DNA from: Micromonospora terminaliae
GTDB lineage: Bacteria > Actinomycetota > Actinomycetes > Mycobacteriales > Micromonosporaceae
Length of the DNA stretch: 64,000 nucleotides
Reading direction: 5' to 3'
Assembly: GCF_009671205.1 (NCBI RefSeq)
Contig: NZ_CP045309.1
Coordinates: 1,364,001-1,428,000 of the forward strand
Part shown: positions 1 to 7,826 of the stretch, in pieces
Position numbering within the stretch: the stretch's first letter is position 1
How the letters are laid out: the number at the start of each line of letters is the position of its first letter
Made by a program: the position numbers and the translations under genes
Notes under the pieces: model-generated
What the model saw: the letters and a program-made list of their open reading frames with translations, nothing else
Database searches by the model: none
Told to the model about the DNA's origin: nothing

Positions 1-1
1 C

Positions 2-901
2 CTGCTCGCCGCCATCGAGCTGAAGGGCATCCTGCTCATCGACGTGGCCAGCTACGTGCTCGCCGTGCTCACCCTCGCCCTGGTCCGCTTCCCCGACCTG
101 CTCGGCTGGCGGCCCCGCGAGCGGCTGCTGGTGGCCATCGCCAACGGCCTGCGCTACTCCTGGCAGCACCGCGGCTTCCGGCTGATGCTCGGCTACTTCG
201 CGCTGGGCAACATCTTCCTGGCCCCCGCCCTGGTGCTCACCACCCCGCTGGTGCTGTCCTTCGGCAGCCCGACCCAGGTGGCCCAGGTCGCGCTCGCCGA
301 GGCGGTCGGCGCGGTGGCCGGCGGCGTGCTCATGTCGCTGTGGGGCGGGCCGCGCCGGCGCCGCATGATCGGCGTCCTGATCGGCAACCTGGGCACCGCG
401 ATCGGCTGCGTGCTGATCGGCCTGGACGCCTCGCTCGCGATGATCTGCGTGGGCATGTGCTGGCTGGCCATGTCGATGACCACCGCGCAGTCCATCTACG
501 CGACCATCGTCCAGGTCAAGGTGCCGCAGCGCTTCCACGGCCGGGTGTTCAGCCTCAACCAGACCATCGCCTGGTCCACCCTGCCCATCGGGTTCGCGCT
601 GCTCGCGCCGGGCGCCACCGCCCTGTTCGAGCCGATGCTCGCCCCGGGCGGGGCGCTGGCCGGGTCGGTGGGCGCGGTCATCGGCACCGGCCCGGGCCGC
701 GGCATCGGCTTCGCGTACGTCTGCTTCGGGGTGATCCTGGTCCTGATCACCCTGGGCGGCTTCGCGATCCGCCTGCTGCGCCGCTTCGACCTGGAGGTCG
801 AGGACTCCCTGCCCGACGACCTGATCGGCGCGCAGGAGCGGGAACGGCGGCTCGCGGCGAAGCGCGACGCGGCCGCCGAGCGGGAGAAGGTGGCGGTCTA
901 G
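2..901 (+). CDS. MFS-family exporter, C-terminal part (5' cut by window)
   Basis: The frame is open from the first bases of the window, so the gene begins upstream. About 299 residues remain. They form six or seven hydrophobic segments separated by short basic loops (for example GGPRRRRMIG), ending in a charged cytoplasmic tail rich in Arg, Glu and Ala. This is the C-terminal half of a major facilitator of the transmembrane secretion effector type (MFS_3-like), which exports small molecules and often lies beside natural-product genes. The substrate cannot be told from this fragment. The tail ends 40 bases before a convergent gene, and the two share a strong terminator. Confidence 0.8.
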   Translation: MLAAIELKGILLIDVASYVLAVLTLALVRFPDLLGWRPRERLLVAIANGLRYSWQHRGFRLMLGYFALGNIFLAPALVLTTPLVLSFGSPTQVAQVALAEAVGAVAGGVLMSLWGGPRRRRMIGVLIGNLGTAIGCVLIGLDASLAMICVGMCWLAMSMTTAQSIYATIVQVKVPQRFHGRVFSLNQTIAWSTLPIGFALLAPGATALFEPMLAPGGALAGSVGAVIGTGPGRGIGFAYVCFGVILVLITLGGFAIRLLRRFDLEVEDSLPDDLIGAQERERRLAAKRDAAAEREKVAV

Positions 902-907
902 GCCGGC

Positions 908-937
908 GGGGGCCTCCGGCGGCAACCGGAGGCCCCC
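908..937. terminator. bidirectional intrinsic terminator
   Basis: A perfect 12-bp stem (GGGGGCCTCCGG and its complement) closes a 6-base loop. It lies between the stop of the MFS gene and the stop of the convergent serpin-like gene, so it can serve both. There is no T-tract, as is usual in high-GC actinobacteria. Confidence 0.75.
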
Positions 938-941
938 ACGC

Positions 942-2177
942 TCACCACTGCTCCGGCGGGTCGGCGACCTCGTCCTCGGGCAGCTCGGCCGGCTCGGCCA
1001 CCCACGCCGAGTAGGCCGGCAGCCCGTGCCACGGCCCGCCCGCCTCGTCGGTGGCCACCGCCACCACCGCGTACGGGTGCCCGAACCGCAGCTCCGCGAT
1101 CCGGGCGATGCCCTCCGGCGGCAGCCCGGCGGCCACCCCGAACGCGGTCACCGCGGCGGCCTCGAAGCCGTACCGCCCGAACCGCGCCACCGCCGACTGG
1201 ACCGCCTCGAACGGCGGCTCCGCCAGACCGAGCAGCGCGCCCAGCGCCCGGGCGGCCCCGTCGAAGCCGAACCCGGCCGGGGTCAGGTCGTGCCGGCTCT
1301 CCGCCGACCAGCAGGGCAGCACCGCCGTGGCCCGCTCCTCCCGGCCGTCGGCGGCGAAGGTCCGCGTCGGCTTCTCCCGCACCGTCCACAGCGGCGTCTC
1401 GCCCAGCGGCAGGTCGAACAGCGACCGCCGGCAAGGCTCCATCCCGTCCGGCGCGGTGGCCGCCGTCGCGGCGAGGTCCTGTGCGGCGGCCAGCACGTCC
1501 GCCGCCGGCACGTCCGGCGCGGCGGCCACCGACACCACCAGCAGCCCGGCGCCGCCCTCCGCGGGCTGTGCCGGCGCGGCGTGCACCGCCACGTCGCCGG
1601 CCCGGTCCGTGGTCGCCACCCAGCAGCGGTGTCCCCACGGCGGCGTCCGCAGCACCCGCCGCAGCCGTCCCGCCCAGGCGCTGCCGGCCCCCAGCTCACC
1701 GGCCGGCGCCACCTGGAACGGGTCGGCCCAGGACACGCGGGTGGCCAGTGCGCTGGCCAGGATCAGCAGGGTGTCCCGCGCGACGGTGACCGGGAATTGT
1801 TCGATGAGGCCGCCGGTGCGCTCCCGCGCCCAGGCGTCCAGCGCCGCCTGGTCGGGCAGCGGGCCTCGCTCGGTGCGCTCGGGCAGGCCGGCCCGCCAGG
1901 CGCCCAGCTGCTCGAAGGGGGTCCGCTCCCACAGCGCCGTGGCCGCGCCGACCAGCGGGTGCGGCTCGGCGAGCAGCGCGCGGGCCGCCGCGGCGGCGTC
2001 GTCCGCGTCGGTGCCGAGCGCCTCGGTGAGGGTCGCCCGGGCCTCGCCGGTCGCCGCCGGACCGGTCAGGGCGAGCAGCAGCCAGGCGCCCAGCGGCGAG
2101 GCCACGTGGTGGGCGTCGCCGGCGGCACGGTGCAGCCGCTCGGCGTAGTGGGCCAGGGGTGCGTGGAGAGGATTCAC
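942..2177 (-). CDS. serpin-like protein
   Basis: 411 residues from a GTG start. The N-terminus (ASPLGAWLLLALTG) matches the serpin helix-B region (NPxSISxAL). The C-terminus (LRFGHPYAVVAVATDEAGG, then GLPAYSAWVAEP) matches the closing serpin strands (HPFLFxIRD ... FxGRVxxP). Length agrees with the family (350-400). Serpins are usually suicide inhibitors of serine or cysteine proteases. I see no signal peptide, so an intracellular role is likely, and I cannot confirm an inhibitory hinge. The gene lies 40 bases downstream of the NUDIX gene and is probably co-transcribed with it. An upstream in-frame extension exists but is antisense to other genes and was rejected. Confidence 0.7.
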   Translation of the reverse strand: MNPLHAPLAHYAERLHRAAGDAHHVASPLGAWLLLALTGPAATGEARATLTEALGTDADDAAAAARALLAEPHPLVGAATALWERTPFEQLGAWRAGLPERTERGPLPDQAALDAWARERTGGLIEQFPVTVARDTLLILASALATRVSWADPFQVAPAGELGAGSAWAGRLRRVLRTPPWGHRCWVATTDRAGDVAVHAAPAQPAEGGAGLLVVSVAAAPDVPAADVLAAAQDLAATAATAPDGMEPCRRSLFDLPLGETPLWTVREKPTRTFAADGREERATAVLPCWSAESRHDLTPAGFGFDGAARALGALLGLAEPPFEAVQSAVARFGRYGFEAAAVTAFGVAAGLPPEGIARIAELRFGHPYAVVAVATDEAGGPWHGLPAYSAWVAEPAELPEDEVADPPEQW

Positions 2178-2217
2178 CGCTCCACTGTGCCGGTCGGCGG
2201 CCCGTCCGGCACGCCGG

Positions 2218-2736
2218 TCAGGACCACAGTTCGAACGGCTCGTCGATCTCCTCGCCGGCGAGGAACGCCGGCAGCAGCTCCGGCAGCCGACCCGGGTAGC
2301 AGCGGGGCTGCTCGGCGACCACGTCGGCCACCGGCCACCAGCGGAATCCGAAGTAGTCCTCCACCTCGTAGTCCAGCCGGTCCGCCTCGTCCACGTCCGG
2401 TCCCGGCCCGGGCAGGCGTACCGGCACGACCACCTCGTCCTGGAGGTGCCGCCGCTGCCGGTGCCGGAAGCTGGCCCGCCGCCGCCAGGTCGGCGCGCCC
2501 ACCTGCGCCGGCGCGACCACGATGCCGGCCTCCTCGCGCAGTTCCCGCACCGCCGCCTCCAGGTAGGTCTCCCCCGGGTCGAGCCCGCCACCGGGCAGCT
2601 CCCACCAGGTGCCCAGGCGGGGATGGTCCGGGTCGCGGGTGTGGAACAGCAGCACCCGGCCGGTGGCGTCCAGCACCACCAGCCGGACCGCCTCCCGTTC
2701 GAACAACGGCAGGTCATCGGGCAGCTCCGGGTCCAC
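2218..2736 (-). CDS. NUDIX hydrolase
   Basis: 172 residues. A complete Nudix box (Gx5Ex7REUxEExGU) lies at about residues 50-72, with REL-REEAG carrying the Mg-binding glutamates. The family hydrolyses nucleoside diphosphates linked to another moiety, such as oxidised dNTPs, ADP-ribose or NADH. The substrate cannot be assigned here. The GTG at 2736 was chosen because GAAGGGAG precedes it at good spacing. A longer reading from 2793 would overlap the start of the divergent methyltransferase. First gene of a probable operon with the serpin-like gene. Confidence 0.85.
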   Translation of the reverse strand: MDPELPDDLPLFEREAVRLVVLDATGRVLLFHTRDPDHPRLGTWWELPGGGLDPGETYLEAAVRELREEAGIVVAPAQVGAPTWRRRASFRHRQRRHLQDEVVVPVRLPGPGPDVDEADRLDYEVEDYFGFRWWPVADVVAEQPRCYPGRLPELLPAFLAGEEIDEPFELWS

Positions 2737-2791
2737 GGCTCTCCCTTCGTCGGGGCGTCGGCGACCGGCCGGACCTGCGATGATGGCGGGC

Positions 2792-3529
2792 ATGTCCCAG
2801 CTGTTCGGCGAGGTGGCCGGCGCCTACTCCGAGGCCCGCCCAGGCTATCCGGCCGAGATCGTCGCGGCGATCCGCGCCTACCACGACGGCACGCCCGAGC
2901 TGCTGGTCGAGGTGGGGGCCGGCACCGGCCTGGCCACGGCCACCCTGCTCGGTCTCGGGGCGCCGACCACCTGCGTCGAGCCGGATCCCCGGATGGCCCG
3001 GGTGCTGGCCGAGCGCTTCCCGCAGGTCGAGGTGGTGACCGCCGCCTTCGAGGAGTGGACGCCGCCGGCCGGCGGTGTGTCGGCACTGGCCTGCGCCATG
3101 GCCTGGCACTGGCTCGACCCGGCCACCCGCAACCGGCGCGCGCACGACGCGCTCCGCCCCGGCGGCACGCTCGCCGTCTTCGGCCACCGCTACGACTACG
3201 TCGACCCGGGGCAGCGGGCCGCGATCCGGGCGGCGTTCGAATCGGTCGACCCGGAGACGGTGGTCGACCGCCCCGACGACTGGGTCCGCACCGACATCGC
3301 CGGCAGCGGCCTCTTCACCGCCGTCCGTACGCCGGTCTTCCGCCGGGACCTGCCGCTGGACACCGCGGCCTACCTGCGGCTGGTCGGCACCTTCTCGCCG
3401 CAGCTGCGCCGGCCGCCGGCACTGCGGGAGCGGGTGCTCGCCGCGGTCGGCGCGACCGTCGACGGGTTCGGCGGCACCGTGGTCCTCGACCTGCGCACCA
3501 CACTCGTCCTGGCCCGCCGGCCCGCCTGA
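2792..3529 (+). CDS. class I SAM-dependent methyltransferase
   Basis: 245 residues. The start (MSQLFGEVAGAYSEARPGYP) resembles that of the family of small SAM methyltransferases that begin around FG-VA-AY--RPGYP. Motif I is EVGAGTG at about residues 40-46, followed by the acidic residue of motif II in CVEPDP. This is a Rossmann-fold methyltransferase of the type-11/25 group; the substrate is unknown. Two further in-frame ATG codons lie just upstream at 2780 and 2783. It is divergent from the NUDIX gene, so both promoters share a short interval. Confidence 0.8.
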   Translation: MSQLFGEVAGAYSEARPGYPAEIVAAIRAYHDGTPELLVEVGAGTGLATATLLGLGAPTTCVEPDPRMARVLAERFPQVEVVTAAFEEWTPPAGGVSALACAMAWHWLDPATRNRRAHDALRPGGTLAVFGHRYDYVDPGQRAAIRAAFESVDPETVVDRPDDWVRTDIAGSGLFTAVRTPVFRRDLPLDTAAYLRLVGTFSPQLRRPPALRERVLAAVGATVDGFGGTVVLDLRTTLVLARRPA

Positions 3530-3562
3530 CCCGGCCGGCGCCGACCGGTGCCGGTGCGAGCG

Positions 3563-4186
3563 TCACACGGCTTCGCCGGCGGCCGCGGCGGCGTGCACCC
3601 CGACCGGGCGGCCGAAGGTGACGGCTTCGCGGACGAGCCGGGGCGCCTTCTCGACGAGCTGCGGATCCGGGGCCGCTCCCAGGGCGTCGTTGACGGTGGC
3701 GAACGCCAGCCGGAACGCGATCCAGGTCGTCGCCTCGAAGATCTCCTGGTCGTCGAGACCCGCGTCGCGCAGTCGCTGCACGTCGGACTCGGTCGTGGCA
3801 TTCGGATCCCGGACGACCTGACGGGACCAGGCGGCCAGCGCGTTCTCCCGGGCGGACAGGTCGGCGTCGGCGCCCCGCAGCACGCGCGCGGCGGTCGCCT
3901 CGTCGCTGAGTTCGGCCAGCCGGGCGCCCCAGGCCAGCGCGCAGTACGCGTCGTCGCGGGCAGCGGCGGTGGCGGCCACCATCACGGCCACCTCCCTCGG
4001 CGACAGGCCCGAACCGGCCAGGAGGTCGGCACGTACGGCCTGGAAGGACTCCAGCACGTCGGGACGCCAGCACCAGACCCGGGTGAGGTTGTTGACGTAG
4101 CCGTCGGAGGTGACATCGCCCTCGTAGGCGGCGGTCACCGCCGGGCTCTGCGGCGGATCGGCGAGGAACGCGGCCGGACGGTTCAT
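3563..4186 (-). CDS. AhpD / carboxymuconolactone decarboxylase-like protein
   Basis: 207 residues, largely helical. The region ARDDAYCALAWGARLAEL corresponds to the conserved helix of the CMD/AhpD fold, normally YCxxAHxxL with a CxxC or CxxxH redox pair. Here only one Cys is present and the usual His is a Trp, so classic alkylhydroperoxide reductase chemistry is doubtful. It resembles the uncharacterised peroxidase-related branch. ATG 4186 was chosen, but its ribosome binding site is weak and an in-frame upstream start at 4231 is possible. It converges with the methyltransferase over a 33-base gap containing a GC-rich hairpin. Confidence 0.65.
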   Translation of the reverse strand: MNRPAAFLADPPQSPAVTAAYEGDVTSDGYVNNLTRVWCWRPDVLESFQAVRADLLAGSGLSPREVAVMVAATAAARDDAYCALAWGARLAELSDEATAARVLRGADADLSARENALAAWSRQVVRDPNATTESDVQRLRDAGLDDQEIFEATTWIAFRLAFATVNDALGAAPDPQLVEKAPRLVREAVTFGRPVGVHAAAAAGEAV

Positions 4187-4295
4187 GAGGGCAGTGTGCG
4201 GCACCCGGCGACCACCGAGAGACCGATCCACGACAGCTCGGGAGTCACCTTTCTTCCCCCGCCGGCTCCGGCCGGGGGCCGGCGTCGCCCGAGCG

Positions 4296-5315
4296 TCACC
4301 CTTCGGGGTCGTGCAGTGACGTCGGGGACAGCAACGGCCGGAGCAGGGCGTCGCCGATGATCCCCGGCGATCGCCGGGCCACCCCCGCGAGGAGGTCGGC
4401 CACCTGGACCCGTGGGTCGTCGCGGGAGTCGACCATCACGAGCCCGGCCAGCGGCGACACCCCGGCCGGCAGCGCCCCGGCCGGGCCGGCGTCCGCCGCC
4501 GGCGGGCCCGGGTCGGCCAGCGCCCGCTGAAGACGGGTCAACCGGTCGGCCGTGAGGGCGCTCTGCTCGTCGTGGGTCACCAGCACCTGCCGCCGGCCGC
4601 CGCTCCAGGACAGGACCGTTTCCGCCAGCGCCGGCAGCATCGGTTCCAGCGGTGGCGGGATCGACCGGTCGTCGTCGTCGAGCCGGGTCACCACGGCCCC
4701 TACGTGCGCCGGGTCCAGCGCGGTGAGGACGGCATCGGCCGGTGTGCCGAGGCCGGTGCCCAGCAGCGCATCCCGGGCCGCGAAGAACCGCTGCACGGCC
4801 CGCTGATCCGGGTGCCGCCGTTTGGTCCGGACCAGGTCGACGAAGGCCCCGAGGAAGGCTGCCCAGTCGCTCCCGGCCGAGCGCCGGGCCCGGTAGAGGG
4901 CCAGGGCGGGCGGACGCTGATCCTGCGTGAGGCGGGTGCCGGCGGCGTACGACGGCTCGGTCAGCAGCAGGTCGACGATCCGGGTGACGAGGAAGAACTC
5001 CTTGTCGACCAGGTGCACGGACGCGTGGCCCCGCAGCGCCCCCAGGAACCACCCCAGGGCCTCGGCCGCGCCCGGGCCGCGAAGGAACTGCCCGGACTTG
5101 AACTCGTGCGGCGAGAAACGGAACCCGGACCGCAGCGCCGTGATCAGCTCGACGGCCTCGTCCACGCCCAGGTCGACACTCGCGTGCGTGATCACCGGAG
5201 TGGCCGAATGGAGCAGGTTGGTGCCCGAGAACCCGGACTCGTCACAGGCGATCTCGACGACGGCGCCGGCCACCGCCCCGATCGGCGGGAGGCCGCCCTG
5301 AAGCGGCGTTCTCAC
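4296..5315 (-). CDS. DUF3800 domain protein (predicted RNase H-like)
   Basis: 339 residues from a GTG preceded by GGGAG. IACDESGFSG at about residues 22-31 and DSRDDPRVQVADLLAG near 294-311 are the two hallmark ends of DUF3800. The first Asp and Glu and the late ADLL Asp are the presumed metal ligands of its RNase H-like fold. DUF3800 proteins are predicted nucleases and are often found in defence or mobile contexts, but their activity is not established. It is followed by AhpD-like and preceded by DUF4291 on the same strand. The 109 bases downstream hold no gene. Confidence 0.7.
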   Translation of the reverse strand: MRTPLQGGLPPIGAVAGAVVEIACDESGFSGTNLLHSATPVITHASVDLGVDEAVELITALRSGFRFSPHEFKSGQFLRGPGAAEALGWFLGALRGHASVHLVDKEFFLVTRIVDLLLTEPSYAAGTRLTQDQRPPALALYRARRSAGSDWAAFLGAFVDLVRTKRRHPDQRAVQRFFAARDALLGTGLGTPADAVLTALDPAHVGAVVTRLDDDDRSIPPPLEPMLPALAETVLSWSGGRRQVLVTHDEQSALTADRLTRLQRALADPGPPAADAGPAGALPAGVSPLAGLVMVDSRDDPRVQVADLLAGVARRSPGIIGDALLRPLLSPTSLHDPEG

Positions 5316-5384
5316 ACGCGATCTCCCACCATGCCGACCATGGTCGGCCGTACGCCACCATCGAACAACCCAATTGCGCGCGCT

Positions 5385-6008
5385 TCAGTCCGGGCCGGCG
5401 CCGATCACCTGCGCCACCTTGGCGGGCAGCGGGTACGGCCGCTCGGCCGGCAGCAGCGTCGCCGCGCCGGGCTCGTCGCCGGCGGTGACGCGGGCGTGCA
5501 CCGCCCGGGCCAGCGGCGTGACGTCGGTGAGACCGACCAGCCACTCGTCGACGTAGCGGTGCGCCGCCACACCGGCCAGCCCCACCTGCACCGACCGGTA
5601 CGACAGCGGGGCGAGCCGCAGCGAACGTTCCGGGTCCCACTGCACCCGCACCGGGCTGGTACGCAGCTGCTCACGCCAGCTCTCCCGGTCCGGGTACCGC
5701 CGCGGGTCGTAACCGCTGAGGCAGGCGTGCGCGAGCGCCCACTCGAAGCCGGCGCGGGTGATCTCGACCGCGAGCACCCGTTCCTGGCCGGGCTTGAGGG
5801 CCCAGCCGCAGCGGTACATCATCCACCGGAACGACGGCTTGATCCAGGTCATCTGCTCCCGCTTGAACGGCGGCACGAACCGGCCGGCGGCCAGCGCCGC
5901 GTCGGCGATCTCCGGCCCGTAGGCCTGGTAGACGGTGACGGTGTCGGCGGTGAAGGCGGCCCGGATCTGATGACGGGGAACGGTCACCGGGGCATCGTCG
6001 CGGAGCAC
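5385..6008 (-). CDS. DUF4291 family protein
   Basis: 207 residues from a GTG start. It is recognisable along its whole length as DUF4291: HQIRAAFTADTVTVYQAYG near the start, then FVPPFKREQMTWIKPSFRWMM with the family's invariant WIKPSF-WM-YR core. The biochemical role of the family is unknown. It is usually a single-domain protein of about 200 residues, as here. It is divergent from the MazF-like gene, with which it shares a 65-base promoter interval. Confidence 0.85.
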   Translation of the reverse strand: MLRDDAPVTVPRHQIRAAFTADTVTVYQAYGPEIADAALAAGRFVPPFKREQMTWIKPSFRWMMYRCGWALKPGQERVLAVEITRAGFEWALAHACLSGYDPRRYPDRESWREQLRTSPVRVQWDPERSLRLAPLSYRSVQVGLAGVAAHRYVDEWLVGLTDVTPLARAVHARVTAGDEPGAATLLPAERPYPLPAKVAQVIGAGPD

Positions 6009-6060
6009 CGGACCGAGCGGCCACCCGTTTCCCCGCCGTGTGCGTGCCGGGGCCGGAGGA

Positions 6061-6066
6061 TAGGCT
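6061..6066 (+). promoter_or_regulatory. -10 element of a leaderless promoter
   Basis: TAGGCT fits the actinobacterial TANNNT -10 hexamer. It lies seven bases before the GTG at 6074, so transcription should begin at or next to the start codon. No -35 is obvious. Confidence 0.5.
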
Positions 6067-6073
6067 GCCCGCC

Positions 6074-6568
6074 GTGGCAGGTCTGTTGAGGAACGTGGCG
6101 TCCCGGCTCGGCCGGATCGCCGGGGGTGCGGCCGCGCCCACCCGTACCGCCCGGCCGATCCCGGCCCAGGTCGCCCGGCGCCGCCAGGTCAGCGCGTTGC
6201 AGCGGCGCGAGCTGGCGTACGCGCCGGAGCTGGACGGTCAGGCGGACCCGGGGGAGATCGTCTGGACCTGGGTGCCGTACGAGGACGACCCCCGCCAGGG
6301 CAAGGACCGCCCGGTGCTGGTGGTCGGGCGGCAGAGCCGCACGCTGTTCGGGCTCATGCTGTCCAGCCAGAGCGAGCGCGACGGCCAGCGGCACTGGCTG
6401 GCGCTGGGCCCGGGGGAGTGGGACCGGGACCAGCGGCCGAGCTGGGTCCGCCTGGACCGGGTGCTGACCATGCGCGAGGACAGCATCCGCCGCGAGGGCG
6501 CGGTGCTGGACCGGCGCCGGTTCGACCGGGTGGGCCAGGCGCTGCGGTCCGGCTACGGCTGGCGCTGA
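6074..6568 (+). CDS. PemK/MazF-family toxin-like protein
   Basis: 164 residues. PGEIVWTWVPYEDDP near residue 59 and KDRPVLVVGR match the MazF/PemK fold opening (GDIVWVxxPxxxxxxGxxRPxLVI). The family comprises mRNA-cleaving endoribonucleases and inactive relatives. No antitoxin gene is visible next to it, and the N-terminus has an extra basic stretch of about 55 residues. It may therefore be the stand-alone, widely conserved actinobacterial form rather than a classic toxin. Start GTG 6074 is supported by the -10 hexamer seven bases upstream. Confidence 0.7.
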   Translation: MAGLLRNVASRLGRIAGGAAAPTRTARPIPAQVARRRQVSALQRRELAYAPELDGQADPGEIVWTWVPYEDDPRQGKDRPVLVVGRQSRTLFGLMLSSQSERDGQRHWLALGPGEWDRDQRPSWVRLDRVLTMREDSIRREGAVLDRRRFDRVGQALRSGYGWR

Positions 6569-6575
6569 CGGCGGT

Positions 6576-7211
6576 TCAGCACTCGCCGACGAGCTGGCGG
6601 GCCGCGCGGGCGGCGCCGACCGTCTTCGCCTGGTACATCGCGGCGTCGGCCCGGCACAGCGCGTCGGTGAGCTGGGTCGGGCCGTGCACCGGGGCGAGCC
6701 CGACCGAGGCGGTCACCCGCACGCTGCGGGCGCCCAGCGGGATCGGTGCGGCGAGCGCCTCGCAGAGCCGGCGGGTGGCGTGCTCGATCCAGCGCCGGTC
6801 CACCGTCGGGCTGACCAGCAGCCCGGCGAACTCGTCGCCGCCGAGCCGGGCGACCAGGTTGTCCCCGGCGAAGGCAGCCAGCCGCTGCGCCACGCTGACC
6901 AGCACCTGGTCGCCGGCGGCGTGCCCGTAGCGGTCGTTGACCTGCTTGAAGTCGTCGAGGTCGAGCACGATCGCCACCAGCGGCTTGCCGGCGGCGTCGG
7001 TGAGCAGGGTGGCGGCCAGCCGGAAGAAGGCCCGCCGGTTGGGCAGCCCGGTGAGGGGGTCGTGGCTGGCGGCGTGCCGCTCGGCCGCCAGCTCGGCGTG
7101 CAGCAGCTCGATCTCGGCCTCGGCGCGCAGCGCCCGGCGGCGTAGTTGCCATGCGGAGAGCAGGGCGCCCGCTGCGGAGATGCCGGAGGCGACGGTCATC
7201 GGATCCGGCAC
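6576..7211 (-). CDS. GGDEF-domain diguanylate cyclase
   Basis: 211 residues. It has a short hydrophobic N-terminal segment (about 6-22) and a coiled coil (25-48). A GGDEF domain follows, with DPLTGLPNRR at 51-60 and an intact GGDEF at 124-128. The catalytic residues predict synthesis of c-di-GMP from GTP. No RxxD inhibitory site precedes GGDEF, so product feedback is probably absent. There is no sensory domain; the N-terminal helix may anchor it to the membrane. Start GTG 7211 follows GGGAGG. It converges with the MazF-like gene with a 7-base gap. Confidence 0.85.
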   Translation of the reverse strand: MPDPMTVASGISAAGALLSAWQLRRRALRAEAEIELLHAELAAERHAASHDPLTGLPNRRAFFRLAATLLTDAAGKPLVAIVLDLDDFKQVNDRYGHAAGDQVLVSVAQRLAAFAGDNLVARLGGDEFAGLLVSPTVDRRWIEHATRRLCEALAAPIPLGARSVRVTASVGLAPVHGPTQLTDALCRADAAMYQAKTVGAARAARQLVGEC

Positions 7212-7320
7212 GCACCCTCCCTCACCGCAGTACCGGCCTCGCCGGACGGTGCCGGGCCGGACCTGTTCTGTCTGCTCGCAACCGGGATCCGGGTAACCGA
7301 ACGTGAACGTCCGGGTACAC

Positions 7321-7380
7321 CGCACGTGCGTTATCATGCTCGCTGTCCATTGCAGATGCAATAGCAGATGCACGTGCATC
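7321..7380. promoter_or_regulatory. cluster of short palindromes between GGDEF and DUF397 genes
   Basis: Three symmetric motifs occur within 60 bases: CGCACGTGCG (7321-7330), TTGCA-GA-TGCAA (7350-7361) and GATGCACGTGCATC (7367-7380, perfect). A TATCAT -10-like hexamer lies at 7332-7337. The spacing suits one or more dimeric repressors; the nearby HTH/DUF5753 protein is one candidate. Inference only. Confidence 0.45.
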
Positions 7381-7460
7381 TCCGTCCTCAGTCGACAGCC
7401 CCGTCGCCACCCACCGCTCCTCCCCGCGGCACCGGCTGGCTCTTCCCGCGAAGGACGTCC

Positions 7461-7715
7461 ATGCAACACCCCCCGAACGGCGTACCCACCGCCGAGCTGC
7501 CTCCGGTGCGGTGGCAGAAGAGCCGGCGCAGCAACCCGAGCGGCAACTGCGTCGAGCTGGCCGAGCTGCCCGACGGCGGCGGCATCGCGGTGCGCAACTC
7601 CCGCCACCCCGACGGGCCGGCGCTCATCTACACGGTCGACGAGATCGCCGCGTTCGTGCTCGGCGCCCGGGACGGCGACTTCGACCACCTGATCGCGCGC
7701 TCGCCGTCCCGCTGA
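7461..7715 (+). CDS. DUF397 domain protein
   Basis: 84 residues. WQKSRRSNPSGNCVELAEL followed by IAVRNSRHPDGPAL is the DUF397 signature (SSYSxxxGxCVEVA ... VRDSKxPxGPxL). DUF397 proteins pair with HTH/DUF5753 regulators in actinomycetes, as in the whiJ and abaA-type loci of Streptomyces, where they act in developmental control, apparently by countering the partner. The expected partner follows 111 bases downstream on the same strand. ATG 7461 is preceded by AAGGAC. Confidence 0.85.
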   Translation: MQHPPNGVPTAELPPVRWQKSRRSNPSGNCVELAELPDGGGIAVRNSRHPDGPALIYTVDEIAAFVLGARDGDFDHLIARSPSR

Positions 7716-7826
7716 CGGGACCACATCCTCCGTCCGGGGGAGTTCACCTCACTGTCGGTTCATGGCATGCTTACTCCTCGGCCGGGCTGGGGCGTCCGGT
7801 CAGGACAGTCGGCAGAGGACGGTCAG

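Noticed and set aside
942..3086. 714-residue minus-strand ORF
   Set aside because: Only the part from 2177 down has protein-family character; the rest is antisense to the NUDIX and methyltransferase genes.
6074..6568. Complete toxin-antitoxin module
   Set aside because: No small antitoxin gene precedes or follows; neighbours are DUF4291 and GGDEF genes in other orientations.
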